Origin: Geobacter sp. UBA2189
Lineage (GTDB): Bacteria > Desulfobacterota > Desulfuromonadia > Geobacterales > Pseudopelobacteraceae
Assembly: GCA_002328035.1 (NCBI GenBank)
Contig: DCVL01000009.1
Coordinates: forward strand, 1-46,532
DNA length: 46,532 bases
Reading direction: 5' to 3'
This document shows, one piece after another, positions 39,656-46,532 of the stretch (position 1 is the stretch's first letter; each line of letters starts with the position of its first letter). Below the pieces are notes generated by a model that saw only the letters and a program-made list of their open reading frames with translations, searched no databases and was not told the origin of the DNA. The position numbers were made by a program, and so were the translations under genes.

Positions 39656-40177
39656 GTGCCTGAAGAATTAGAAGTTACTCAAGGAGTATTCGATAAAGTA
39701 CAAAACCTTACTAGAGAATTACAGCCTCTTTCACAAGGAGCTTTTGGATTTTTTACTACTAAAACACGACATGCAGTGTCTTATAATGACCCCGAAATTC
39801 GTAAAAAAGTACAAGACGAACTTGATCATGCTGTTGCACTTTTAGCAATTGCTCACGTTATGACAATATTTGAAGATAGTCTTCCTAGTAATTATTGGGA
39901 AGAAATAATAGATGATCCAGAAACATACAATATATTAAAGGCATATAAACATATAAGGAATTCTACAGTCAATGGATTTACAGGCTGTCGTTCCAAAGAT
40001 GATGATGAATACAATTGTTTTAATCAGGTTATGAATTCAAGCAATCCACTAAAAGGGGTTAAGAGTTTTAATGATGATAAAATATTTCTAGCTGAATCAG
40101 CAGGCAATTATTCACATACGTTCATAGCAAATTTAATGAATAAAATTATTGTAGAAGTTCATAAAAGGCTTGTTTAA
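39656..40177 (+). CDS. Unknown protein, first gene of a two-gene cassette
   Basis: A 173-residue, mostly helical protein, with no recognised family. AGAGG seven bases upstream favours the GTG at 39656. VQDELDHAVALLAIAHVMTI and ILKAYKHIRNSTVNGFTG recall HEPN-like helices, with KHIRNS-x3-GF in place of the usual R-x4-H, so it could be a degenerate or regulatory HEPN-fold partner. Its stop overlaps the next start by one base. Very AT-rich compared with nearby genes. Confidence 0.65.
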   Translation: MPEELEVTQGVFDKVQNLTRELQPLSQGAFGFFTTKTRHAVSYNDPEIRKKVQDELDHAVALLAIAHVMTIFEDSLPSNYWEEIIDDPETYNILKAYKHIRNSTVNGFTGCRSKDDDEYNCFNQVMNSSNPLKGVKSFNDDKIFLAESAGNYSHTFIANLMNKIIVEVHKRLV

Positions 40178-41172
40178 TGGCTATCCATAATAATGAAAAA
40201 ACATTTTTTGGGTTTTGGCCTGCAGATGATAACTATTGCAGCCTTGATTCAATAACTCTTGATGATAATGGGCATCCTGATGAAGTCACTAAAAGTGAAT
40301 TAAAAGGTACTCTTTTAGACCAAGAAAGTAATGATTGGCAGATCATTGTCAGTAAAGACTATATGTTCCTTTTGCATTTGAAATCTCTTGAAGATCCTTT
40401 GAATAGTGAGCGGGAACATAATAAATCTTGTGAAATTTATCAATTATCTCTTGGTTCCACTAAACAAATTAAATGTCAATATATTGAAGCTATAAACGCC
40501 CTTTATTTTTTGATTTTTTCTTCATGTTTTACAGGGCGTGGCAATTACTTCCTTCATGATTTTTCAGAAGTTACCATATGGCAATGCCTAAGGGTCATGT
40601 ATTCATCGGACAATGCTCCTTTAAGACGAATTCAATTTGGTCGAGGAACTAAAAAGGAGTTGAGTAGAACTGGTCTATGTATAGAAGAAAAATCAATCGG
40701 TTTCATGAAAATAGAACCTAATATATTTAAGGATGCCATTCATTATTGGGATATTATTTTTCAACAAAGAATAGTTCGATTAGCCTCTGTTGGCACAAAA
40801 ATAATTTCTGAGCACAGACTTGAAAGCTATAATTTGTCAGTTGTTTTAGCTTGGTTTGAAATTGAAAACTGGATTATGGATTTCACAAGAGCTTTGGGAA
40901 TACGAACGTCTCGAACTAAGTCTAATGGGGAATTTTACTACTTCGGAATTAAAGATATTATTGATGGATTTCCAACGGGAACAACAATATCTAACTTAGC
41001 CTCAGAATTACATATAGTTCGTGAAATTAGGAATAATATTGCTCATAGTGGATCAATGCCTAGTCACGATGAGTCAATAAAAGCCATTAAAATGTTTATG
41101 CAAATGTTTAATATTAGGTCGGGTTTAAATTTATCTGTCGATTTGCATCGCACACCATCAAGTGGTATGTGA
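40177..41172 (+). CDS. HEPN-like protein, second gene of a two-gene cassette
   Basis: A 331-residue protein of no recognised family. The C-terminal helix pair IVREIRNNIAHSGSM holds an R-x4-H motif (Arg285-His290) typical of HEPN RNases. The first 200 residues look mixed alpha/beta, possibly a sensor domain. One-base overlap with the upstream gene indicates coupled translation. The pair is cassette-borne, an environment rich in defence and toxin-antitoxin genes, so an RNase defence or toxin role is a reasonable hypothesis only. Confidence 0.65.
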   Translation: MAIHNNEKTFFGFWPADDNYCSLDSITLDDNGHPDEVTKSELKGTLLDQESNDWQIIVSKDYMFLLHLKSLEDPLNSEREHNKSCEIYQLSLGSTKQIKCQYIEAINALYFLIFSSCFTGRGNYFLHDFSEVTIWQCLRVMYSSDNAPLRRIQFGRGTKKELSRTGLCIEEKSIGFMKIEPNIFKDAIHYWDIIFQQRIVRLASVGTKIISEHRLESYNLSVVLAWFEIENWIMDFTRALGIRTSRTKSNGEFYYFGIKDIIDGFPTGTTISNLASELHIVREIRNNIAHSGSMPSHDESIKAIKMFMQMFNIRSGLNLSVDLHRTPSSGM

Positions 41173-41272
41173 TTTTATAAAATTACATACCCATCCACAC
41201 TACGAAGAGAAGAGGCGGGGGCAGACCTGCGCAATTGACAAAACCGGATAAACCACTGGCGAAAAAACAAAT

Positions 41273-41332
41273 TTCCAACCAGAAAGTTCGACCCGCCCAA
41301 AAACCGGAGGGTCAACTTCATGCCCGTTAGGT
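41273..41332 (+). other. attC-like recombination site 3
   Basis: 60 bases from TTCCAAC to GTTAGGT (fits GTTRRRY). Inner arms AAGTTCGACCC and GGGTCAACTT pair with one mismatch. It shares length, left box and TGCCCGTT with site 2, so the two come from one cassette lineage. No further site is seen to the right. Confidence 0.8.
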
Positions 41333-41351
41333 TTAACTGAAACCAACAAGC

Positions 41352-41522
41352 TTACTCCTGATTCTCCCGTCCCTCCTCCAACCTCAGCTGCTCCTCAATC
41401 CAAAAGGCCACCTGCGAAGAAATGCTGCGCTTATGTTTTTTGGCTACAACCTTCAACCGCTCATAAACCACCTTATCAAGCACTATTGAAGCGCTAACTT
41501 GCGTTTCCTTGTCGATTGGCAT
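41352..41522 (-). CDS. Ribbon-helix-helix DNA-binding protein
   Basis: A 56-residue protein. VSASIVLDKVVYERLKVVAK forms the strand and first helix; HKRSISSQVAFWIEEQLRLE the second, the RHH/CopG layout. GGGAGGG eight bases before the ATG at 41522 decides the start; longer frames from 41780 run through the divergent gene. It is transcribed away from the HD-domain gene and may bind the inverted repeat in their shared promoter region. Confidence 0.82.
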   Translation of the reverse strand: MPIDKETQVSASIVLDKVVYERLKVVAKKHKRSISSQVAFWIEEQLRLEEGRENQE

Positions 41523-41587
41523 TTGCTTGCCCTCCCATTTTGGGGGTAATCCTACTTCAAAAAATAGTTCATTGCAATATATAACTG

Positions 41588-41616
41588 TTGACACAGAGTT
41601 AGAAACTGTGTATAAC
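41588..41616 (+). promoter_or_regulatory. Sigma-70 promoter with inverted-repeat operator
   Basis: TTGACA (41588-41593), 17-base spacer, TATAAC (41611-41616). ACACAG and CTGTGT (41591-41611) form a perfect inverted repeat filling the spacer, so a bound dimer would block RNA polymerase. It drives the gene at 41647. Confidence 0.85.
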
Positions 41617-41646
41617 AAATCCAGATCGAACATTGGAGGTAAAACA

Positions 41647-42615
41647 ATGGCACAGCTTGACGTAGCCGCCATACGGCAGAATCCCAATATCATGGTAAGT
41701 GGCTTGGCTAGGGTTTGCAAAATTGAACAAAAGGTCGCGAAAAACAACAGCCAATACATCCTGTTGAAACTTGGAAACATAACAGGCAGCGTACCTGCCT
41801 TGTGCTGGCTCGATAGTTATCACGGCAAACGAGACCTGGAAGTTAACGACATAGTTGACGTAACAGGCAGAACCACACTCCTGCCAGACAATCATACCGT
41901 TGCGATAAGGCTAAAGGATGCTGCGCATGTAACGTGTTGTACTGACAACCCTGTGTCTCTGCTGCCACCCCATAAAAATTACAACCTTGCTGATGTACAG
42001 CAGTTAATAACTTTGATTGAAAGCTTGCAAATCAACCAACTGAAGGACTTTATGTACCGTGTTTTTTCAGATGAAAACCTTGCCATGACATATTTGTCTG
42101 GCAAATCCAGTCAATCCTACCATCATAATGAACCAGGCGGATTGTTACGGCACAGTCTGCAGGTAGCTGAAATTGTTTCTTGGCACAAAGCGGTCGTACC
42201 AGATTTTCATCTTGAGATTGGTATCGTTGCCGCACTGCTGCACGATGTCGCTAAATCAAAGATGTGGTATAACAGGCCATCAGCAGAGGTATCTGCACCC
42301 ATTTTGAACCATGATCTCATGACAACAGAAATAGTAGCGACTCAACTCAGATCCCTTGAATCTGATTGGAAAGATGGAGCAGCGTTCCTCCGAGACTGCC
42401 TCAACTACAAGGCCAACAAGGAAAAATACTTTAGAAAGCGGTACCATGCGCCGACGATTATGAATATCCTCTGGAGTGCAGATAATACAAGTGCAGCTTG
42501 CTATGGTGAAACCAGTGTATTAAAGAGCAAAAAAGCATGGCAGAAAAACCTTCAGCATGGTGGGGAACGCTACTATTTTTACGATTCACCTCCCAAAAAA
42601 TCATCCAGTCAATAA
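41647..42615 (+). CDS. OB-fold / HD-domain exoribonuclease-like protein (YhaM family)
   Basis: A 322-residue protein with ATG preceded by GGAGG at seven bases. Residues 10-100 form an OB-fold (YILLKLGNITGSVPALCWLD). The HD phosphohydrolase domain follows: HHNEPGGLLRHSLQVAEIV, then AALLHDVAKSKMWY with the His-Asp pair, and LNHDLMTTEIVA. This is the architecture of YhaM-type 3'-5' exoribonucleases and of HD proteins on integrative elements. Metal-binding residues look intact. Operator control by the divergent RHH protein is plausible. Confidence 0.82.
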   Translation: MAQLDVAAIRQNPNIMVSGLARVCKIEQKVAKNNSQYILLKLGNITGSVPALCWLDSYHGKRDLEVNDIVDVTGRTTLLPDNHTVAIRLKDAAHVTCCTDNPVSLLPPHKNYNLADVQQLITLIESLQINQLKDFMYRVFSDENLAMTYLSGKSSQSYHHNEPGGLLRHSLQVAEIVSWHKAVVPDFHLEIGIVAALLHDVAKSKMWYNRPSAEVSAPILNHDLMTTEIVATQLRSLESDWKDGAAFLRDCLNYKANKEKYFRKRYHAPTIMNILWSADNTSAACYGETSVLKSKKAWQKNLQHGGERYYFYDSPPKKSSSQ

Positions 42616-43022
42616 CCGTAAAAGAATGATGTAGCGAAATAAACGCACTATATTACGCTTGACGAAAAAAACAACAGGCGTATATTTGTTTTCATTAAAC
42701 AACTGAAACAACAGAGATCGGCCTCGCCGTTCAGCTGCAGTTTTGGTAACCTGACCGGTGACGGCAGGCTTCGGAGTTGATCCGTTGATGGTTCGGCTCC
42801 TACCACGATTCCCACGAATGCTTCAGGCATTCAACTACCCTGACAGCTAGGGTGTGTCCGCATGTAAGATCAAGGATGGGTATGCATAAATATGCTGCCA
42901 TCCTTTTTTTATGCCTGCCGAACACCCTGTTGATCAGCTGAAAGCCTGAATTGAAATCATCAAACGCTCCTCAGCAGTATCGCTCAGGATCACACCATCT
43001 GCGGCACAACCGTGCCACCCCG
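42616..43022. other. Intergenic region with no gene before the integrative element
   Basis: No credible reading frame. GC-rich from about 42710, with a strong terminator at 42872. Parts may fold, but I recognise no known RNA. Confidence 0.5.
42872..42911 (+). terminator. Rho-independent terminator
   Basis: AAGGATGG pairs with CCATCCTT around an 18-base loop with inner pairing GCATA/TATGC, followed by a run of T on the plus strand. It ends transcription from the HD-domain gene region. Confidence 0.85.
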
Positions 43023-43499
43023 TTACACCTCAATACAATCAACCCCGGCAAATGTGTCCTGCAGATACCCTCGACTTACCTTAAGTTTGTGGTATCTGGC
43101 CAGATATGCTGACACTTTTGCCCACGACAGCCCTTCATGCCGCAATTTTTTTACCACCGGCATCAGATCTCCCTGCAACCGGTCAAGAACCGGCGATGGT
43201 TTACCCATTCTACGCTCCTTTTCGACAGCAATCCGGTGATCGGTCACCGCCTCCAGATCATCAGTAGCCTTTAGCCGAGCGTTATCAACCAGGCGGTATC
43301 TATTATTCAAGGCCAGAAGAAAGGCACGGTAGCTTACTTCACCATCAGCCTCAAGACTGGTTCCTTTTCTCCGCGCATCGTTAAGCATGCGCGTAATAAT
43401 TTTTCGGTGAGCGGCATGGCATGCATGCCGTTCAGCCACAGGCTGAGTCCCATACCAGCGTATCAACTTACGGGCTATTTTCTCGGAAAATGGCCTCAT
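43023..43499 (-). CDS. Putative DNA-binding accessory protein of an integrative element
   Basis: A 158-residue basic protein. The C-terminal GLSWAKVSAYLARYHKLKVS then RGYLQDTF reads like a helix-turn-helix; MPVVKKLRHEG precedes it. GGAGG five bases before the ATG is a strong ribosome-binding site, and a perfect 22-bp palindrome ends 14 bases upstream, suggesting autoregulation. Location beside two recombinase genes suggests an excision, mobilisation or repressor function. No family recognised. Confidence 0.6.
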   Translation of the reverse strand: MRPFSEKIARKLIRWYGTQPVAERHACHAAHRKIITRMLNDARRKGTSLEADGEVSYRAFLLALNNRYRLVDNARLKATDDLEAVTDHRIAVEKERRMGKPSPVLDRLQGDLMPVVKKLRHEGLSWAKVSAYLARYHKLKVSRGYLQDTFAGVDCIEV

Positions 43500-43513
43500 T
43501 TTTTGTCCTCCAA

Positions 43514-43535
43514 GTTGTCATCTATAGATGACAAC
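43514..43535. promoter_or_regulatory. Perfect 22-bp palindrome upstream of the 43023 gene
   Basis: Arms GTTGTCATCTA and TAGATGACAAC meet without a loop, typical of a dimeric repressor site. It overlaps the likely promoter of the minus-strand gene. Confidence 0.75.
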
Positions 43536-43551
43536 TACAACTCCCAATATC

Positions 43552-43690
43552 CTCGCTGACAACGATCAGCGAGTCAAGATAAATAACGTAACTGCAGACA
43601 CTTGTCTGCATAGGGTGCCGTTTTTGTCATCTCGACAAAAACGGCACAGCCATCGGCTAAAAGCCGATTAAAACGGTTACCGGAACCGAC
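43552..43690. other. Array of five consecutive hairpins (possible att, oriT or regulatory region)
   Basis: Perfect stems in order: CTCGCTGA/TCAGCGAG (43552-43573), TGCAGACA/TGTCTGCA (43593-43610), GTGCCGTTTTTGTC/GACAAAAACGGCAC (43615-43647), ATCGGCT/AGCCGAT (43652-43668), CGGTT/AACCG (43674-43688). No gene lies here. Such clustering in front of a recombinase gene fits a recombination or transfer-origin region. Confidence 0.7.
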
Positions 43691-43854
43691 GCCAGTGAGA
43701 CGGCAAACCGGCCTGCAGTTGTGCACAAGCGAGCACATAAAAACATGCTTCTACTTATCCATCTGTCCCTCCGGGGGGTCCACAAATACCGGAACAACTA
43801 ATCACCCATACCGTCATGGACACCCCTTGGATCATATAATTAAGGAGGTGCGCT

Positions 43855-44823
43855 ATGCACGGATCAATCAAAGGACAAATTACACACCTGTTCGTGAAGT
43901 CAGGAATCAACAAGATCGGACAGTCCAAGTTACAGGCCAAGAACAGCGCCAGAATGGCGCTTGCCGCGGAGGGACGAAGCGGCACATCAACCAACATTGC
44001 AGGTAAAACCGGCATACATGCCATCACCACCAAGGAGAATTATCTGGAAAAATGGGAAGAGATTGCCAGGTTTGCCAAGGAAGAATATGGCATCCGAGAC
44101 CTTGAAAAGATATCCATGGATATCATCAAGGATTTTCTTGAGGAAAAGATAGAAAAAGGAGTGAGCTATTCACACTGGAGCGGGTACGCCGCTGCAGTGG
44201 GCAAGTTTGAGAAAGCACTCAACGACTACAGTTCAAAATATGGTCGTGGAAACAGCTATGACCTGCGTGAGGCATTCTCTCAGCTGCGGCCGGTGGCTGC
44301 AGCTGAGTTGCCACGGTTTGAGGGTCTGCGTAATTATGCAGACCCGAACAAGCTTATTTGTGGAATAAAAAACCAGGCATATCAGCTGGCAGCAAAAATA
44401 CAGTACGAAAGCGGCCTGCGGATTGCCGGTGCCACCAGCATAAGGCCGGAACAGTTAAGAGGTATAAAATCCGATAAATTCACGGGTAAGGCAGTCGGAC
44501 AGATAAGCTATATCGGCAAGGGCGGCAAAGCCGGCATAGCTCAGATGTCCCCTGACACCTATGGACAGCTGATAGAACATATTGCGCGGCACGGATCATT
44601 TGCCGTAAGCCAGGACAGCTATCGTGGTGCACTGAAACAGGCCGCCAAGCTGACTGGACAGCAATATAACGGTAGTCACGGTTTGCGCTGGAATTTTGCG
44701 CAGGAGCGGTTTTACGAGCTACAGGCAGCACATGTGAGCTATGAGACTGCTCTTGGCGCTGTTTCCAACGAGCTGGGCCATAACCGTATTGAGATAACCT
44801 ACCACTACCTCGGCTTGGATTAG
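43855..44823 (+). CDS. Tyrosine recombinase / integrase
   Basis: A 322-residue site-specific recombinase. The full catalytic set can be placed: Arg189 in YESGLRIAGATS, Lys222 in YIGKGGKAG, His275-x2-Arg278 in GSHGLRWNFA, His309 in NELGHNRIE and nucleophile Tyr318 in YHYLGLD. The N-terminal 150 residues form the DNA-binding SAM-like region. AAGGAGGTG before the ATG and a TATAAT at 43835 indicate good expression. It probably integrates the element that begins here. Confidence 0.9.
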   Translation: MHGSIKGQITHLFVKSGINKIGQSKLQAKNSARMALAAEGRSGTSTNIAGKTGIHAITTKENYLEKWEEIARFAKEEYGIRDLEKISMDIIKDFLEEKIEKGVSYSHWSGYAAAVGKFEKALNDYSSKYGRGNSYDLREAFSQLRPVAAAELPRFEGLRNYADPNKLICGIKNQAYQLAAKIQYESGLRIAGATSIRPEQLRGIKSDKFTGKAVGQISYIGKGGKAGIAQMSPDTYGQLIEHIARHGSFAVSQDSYRGALKQAAKLTGQQYNGSHGLRWNFAQERFYELQAAHVSYETALGAVSNELGHNRIEITYHYLGLD

Positions 44824-44910
44824 CCGGGCCTGATAGCTGTTTGGTTGCTCACAAAGCATCCAACCGTCGGAATCGCAACCCGCTGGTTTTGTAGTAATTA
44901 TGCGATTAAA

Positions 44911-44959
44911 AGCCCCCCAGTTGGTCGTCAATAAGACGTCCGGCTGGGGGGCTTTTTTT
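44911..44959 (+). terminator. Rho-independent terminator after the integrase
   Basis: AGCCCCCCAG pairs perfectly with CTGGGGGGCT, followed by seven T. It isolates the integrase from the following genes and rules out an upstream start for the next small gene. Confidence 0.92.
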
Positions 44960-45001
44960 GTGCCCAGTTACCTTGGTGGACAGCCCTCGGAACATAGAAG
45001 T

Positions 45002-45211
45002 ATGGGCGTTTTCCAACATCAAATTTCTGAAGCCGAATTGTTGCTTGAAGTACCACCAGGCAGCACGAAGGCTGATAATCTGATCAATGAGACTATTGCA
45101 TTCTGGGCGCAGCGAGGTGTGCGATTGACTCCTGAACAGGCCAGATGTGCCATAAAATCCGTGAAAGACTTATATGTACTGCTTGATAAATGGGACCGAG
45201 GTAAGCAGTAA
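45002..45211 (+). CDS. Small protein of unknown function
   Basis: A 69-residue protein: VFQHQISEAELLLEVPPGST then WAQRGVRLTPEQARCAIKSV. Largely helical; no known family. It starts after the terminator, with a weak ribosome-binding site, 102 bases before the serine recombinase. Possibly an accessory or regulatory protein of that recombinase. Confidence 0.5.
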   Translation: MGVFQHQISEAELLLEVPPGSTKADNLINETIAFWAQRGVRLTPEQARCAIKSVKDLYVLLDKWDRGKQ

Positions 45212-45313
45212 TCATAATTTGAGAGAAATGGAACTTTAAAGACGGCTGAACTCTGATATACTTTATGCCATTACAAGAAAGACATTTAATGTCAGAAGTC
45301 AGCCGAGGAAACC

Positions 45314-46532
45314 ATGAGAAAAGCACGAAATATATCCAATCAGGTGGCAACACCACAGCAGCAGGCCTGTGTGGTCTATATCAGGGTTTCATCCAAGGAG
45401 CAGCAGCAGGAGGGTTTTTCTCTTGATTCACAGTTGAAGTCTCTGAACGATTACGCCCGATCAAAGGGAATGCAGGTCGTCCACACCTACATGGATGTTG
45501 AAAGCGCGAAGGCCGCAGGCAGGACCGAGTTTGGCAATCTGGTTGAGTTTCTTCGTCAGCAGCAACTGTTGCCGCCAACTGCCCCTCGCTGCCAAAGTGT
45601 GTTGGTCGAAAAAACTGACAGATTTTACAGAAATGTGCAGGATTTGGTGACGGTCAGGAATCTTGGAGTTGAAGTACATCTGGCAAAAGAAGGCGTGATA
45701 ATGACACCAGCAGCCCGTTCCCATGAGAAGTTTGTGCATGGTTTGAATGTGTTGTTGGCCGAGCGGATGGTTAACAACCTGTCAGAAGAAACCACGAAGG
45801 GGATGCTGGAAAAGGCCCAGCAGGGTATCTGGCCTTCTCAGGCACCAATCGGCTATCTTAATGTTGAAGGGCCAAACCGGAAAAGGGTCATTGTCCCTGA
45901 CCCGGATCAGGCTGCTTTGGTGAGGATGCTGTTTGAGATGTATGCGGAGGGTATCTACTCACTGAAGGATGCCTGCAGGATAGCGGCAGATATTGGATTG
46001 CGGCACAGGCGCAGCGGAAACAAGCTTGCAAAGAGTGCGTTGCATGATCTGCTGAACAATCCAATCTACTATGGTGATTTCTATTGGAAAGGCATTCTGT
46101 ACAATGGTAATCATGAGCGGATTATCAGCAAGGAACTGTTTGACAAGGTTCAGGATGCACTTAACAGACGGTCCAGTTGCCCAACAGGGAGACAGAAGCA
46201 TGATTTCCTGTTCCAAGGGATGCTGACCTGCGGCTACTGCGGCTGTGCTGTCACAGCTGACATAAAAAAGGGTAAGTATGTTTATTACAGATGCACCGGC
46301 AACAAGGGGGCATGCCCCGGTAAATCCGGCAAGTACAGCCGCGAGGAAATACTTGATCAGCAGTTTGCTGATTCACTAAACAGGCTACAACTTGATAATG
46401 AGGTTGCTGACTGGATTAAGCGTGTTATGTGTGAGAGTTCTGCTGATGATCAGCGACAGGCTGAAAACGAAATCTTGCAGTTGGAGAAAAACAAGAAGCG
46501 TCTGGAAGACCGGCTGGAAAAAATGTATATGG
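45314..46532 (+). CDS. Large serine recombinase, incomplete at window end
   Basis: At least 406 residues, open at the right edge. CVVYIRVSSKEQQQEGFSLD holds the catalytic serine; VEKTDRFYRNVQDL the conserved D-R...R. The recombinase domain (AQQGIWPSQAPIGYLN, NNPIYYGDFYWKG) is followed by a zinc ribbon, CGYCGC then YRCTGNKGACPGK, and a coiled coil (ENEILQLEKNKKRLEDRL). GAGG precedes the ATG. Such enzymes integrate and excise phages and mobile islands without cofactors. It follows a tyrosine recombinase, so two integration systems are adjacent. Confidence 0.93.
   Translation, partial: MRKARNISNQVATPQQQACVVYIRVSSKEQQQEGFSLDSQLKSLNDYARSKGMQVVHTYMDVESAKAAGRTEFGNLVEFLRQQQLLPPTAPRCQSVLVEKTDRFYRNVQDLVTVRNLGVEVHLAKEGVIMTPAARSHEKFVHGLNVLLAERMVNNLSEETTKGMLEKAQQGIWPSQAPIGYLNVEGPNRKRVIVPDPDQAALVRMLFEMYAEGIYSLKDACRIAADIGLRHRRSGNKLAKSALHDLLNNPIYYGDFYWKGILYNGNHERIISKELFDKVQDALNRRSSCPTGRQKHDFLFQGMLTCGYCGCAVTADIKKGKYVYYRCTGNKGACPGKSGKYSREEILDQQFADSLNRLQLDNEVADWIKRVMCESSADDQRQAENEILQLEKNKKRLEDRLEKMYM

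Noticed and set aside
41522..41780. N-terminal extension of the RHH protein
   Set aside because: It would overlap the divergent promoter and HD gene; a strong ribosome-binding site favours the ATG at 41522.
42700..42870. Riboswitch-like structured RNA
   Set aside because: GC-rich with local pairing, but no known motif could be matched by eye.
44900..45001. Upstream start of the 69-residue protein
   Set aside because: The extension is encoded by the integrase terminator hairpin.

Overview
Organism and setting. The window reads as chromosomal DNA of a Gram-negative bacterium. The combination of a Wzx/Wzy/Wzz surface-polysaccharide operon, AAA/DUF4143 ATPases, a 23S-rRNA-IVP family protein, GxxExxY proteins and many toxin-antitoxin pairs is what I would expect of Geobacter/Trichlorobacter-like Desulfobacterota. 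This is inference; no rRNA or tRNA gene is present to confirm it.

Layout. (1) Positions 1-6.5 kb: distal end of a minus-strand polysaccharide operon, with asnB, a family-4 glycosyltransferase, and between them a mosaic of gene scraps, an MNT/HEPN pair, a DUF4143 ATPase and an IVP protein. Each cassette boundary carries a degenerate GTGAGGC-type heptamer repeat, and one block lies in frame inside asnB. (2) 6.5-23.4 kb: the body of the operon, all on the minus strand and mostly overlapping by 1-8 bases: aminotransferase, sulfotransferase, anion permease, CysD, CysN-CysC, FkbM methyltransferase, flippase, GT2, polymerase-like membrane protein, methyltransferases, deacetylase and glycosyltransferases. 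Permease, ATP sulfurylase, APS kinase and sulfotransferase together make a sulfate import, PAPS synthesis and sulfation route, so the polymer is probably sulfated. (3) 23.4-29.4 kb: an island of small toxin-antitoxin genes and scraps (two HicAB, VapBC-like, HepT/MntA, and several pairs whose toxin is broken while the antitoxin is intact), riddled with dispersed repeats. It separates the chain-length regulator gene wzz (29.5-30.7 kb) from the rest of the operon. (4) 31.1-33.4 kb: a soluble PAS-PAS-PAS hybrid histidine kinase on the plus strand. (5) 33.4-36.6 kb: toxin/antitoxin stubs, a second AAA/DUF4143 ATPase and a PIN/antitoxin pair flanked by 34-bp direct repeats. (6) 36.6-41.3 kb: a degenerate chromosomal integron. 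A broken intI pseudogene on the minus strand is followed by plus-strand cassettes punctuated by three attC-like sites; cassettes encode a secreted TPR protein and an unrecognised two-gene unit whose second protein ends in a HEPN-like R-x4-H motif. (7) 41.3-46.5 kb: a divergent ribbon-helix-helix gene and OB-fold/HD-domain gene sharing a strong promoter with an operator-like inverted repeat, then the start of an integrative element: DNA-binding-type protein, a 180-bp array of hairpins, a tyrosine recombinase with a complete catalytic set, and a large serine recombinase running off the window end.

Most notable: the integron remnant with its HEPN bicistronic cassette, the sulfation module inside a polysaccharide operon, the heptamer repeats (including the in-frame expansion in asnB), and repeated loss of toxins with retention of antitoxins.
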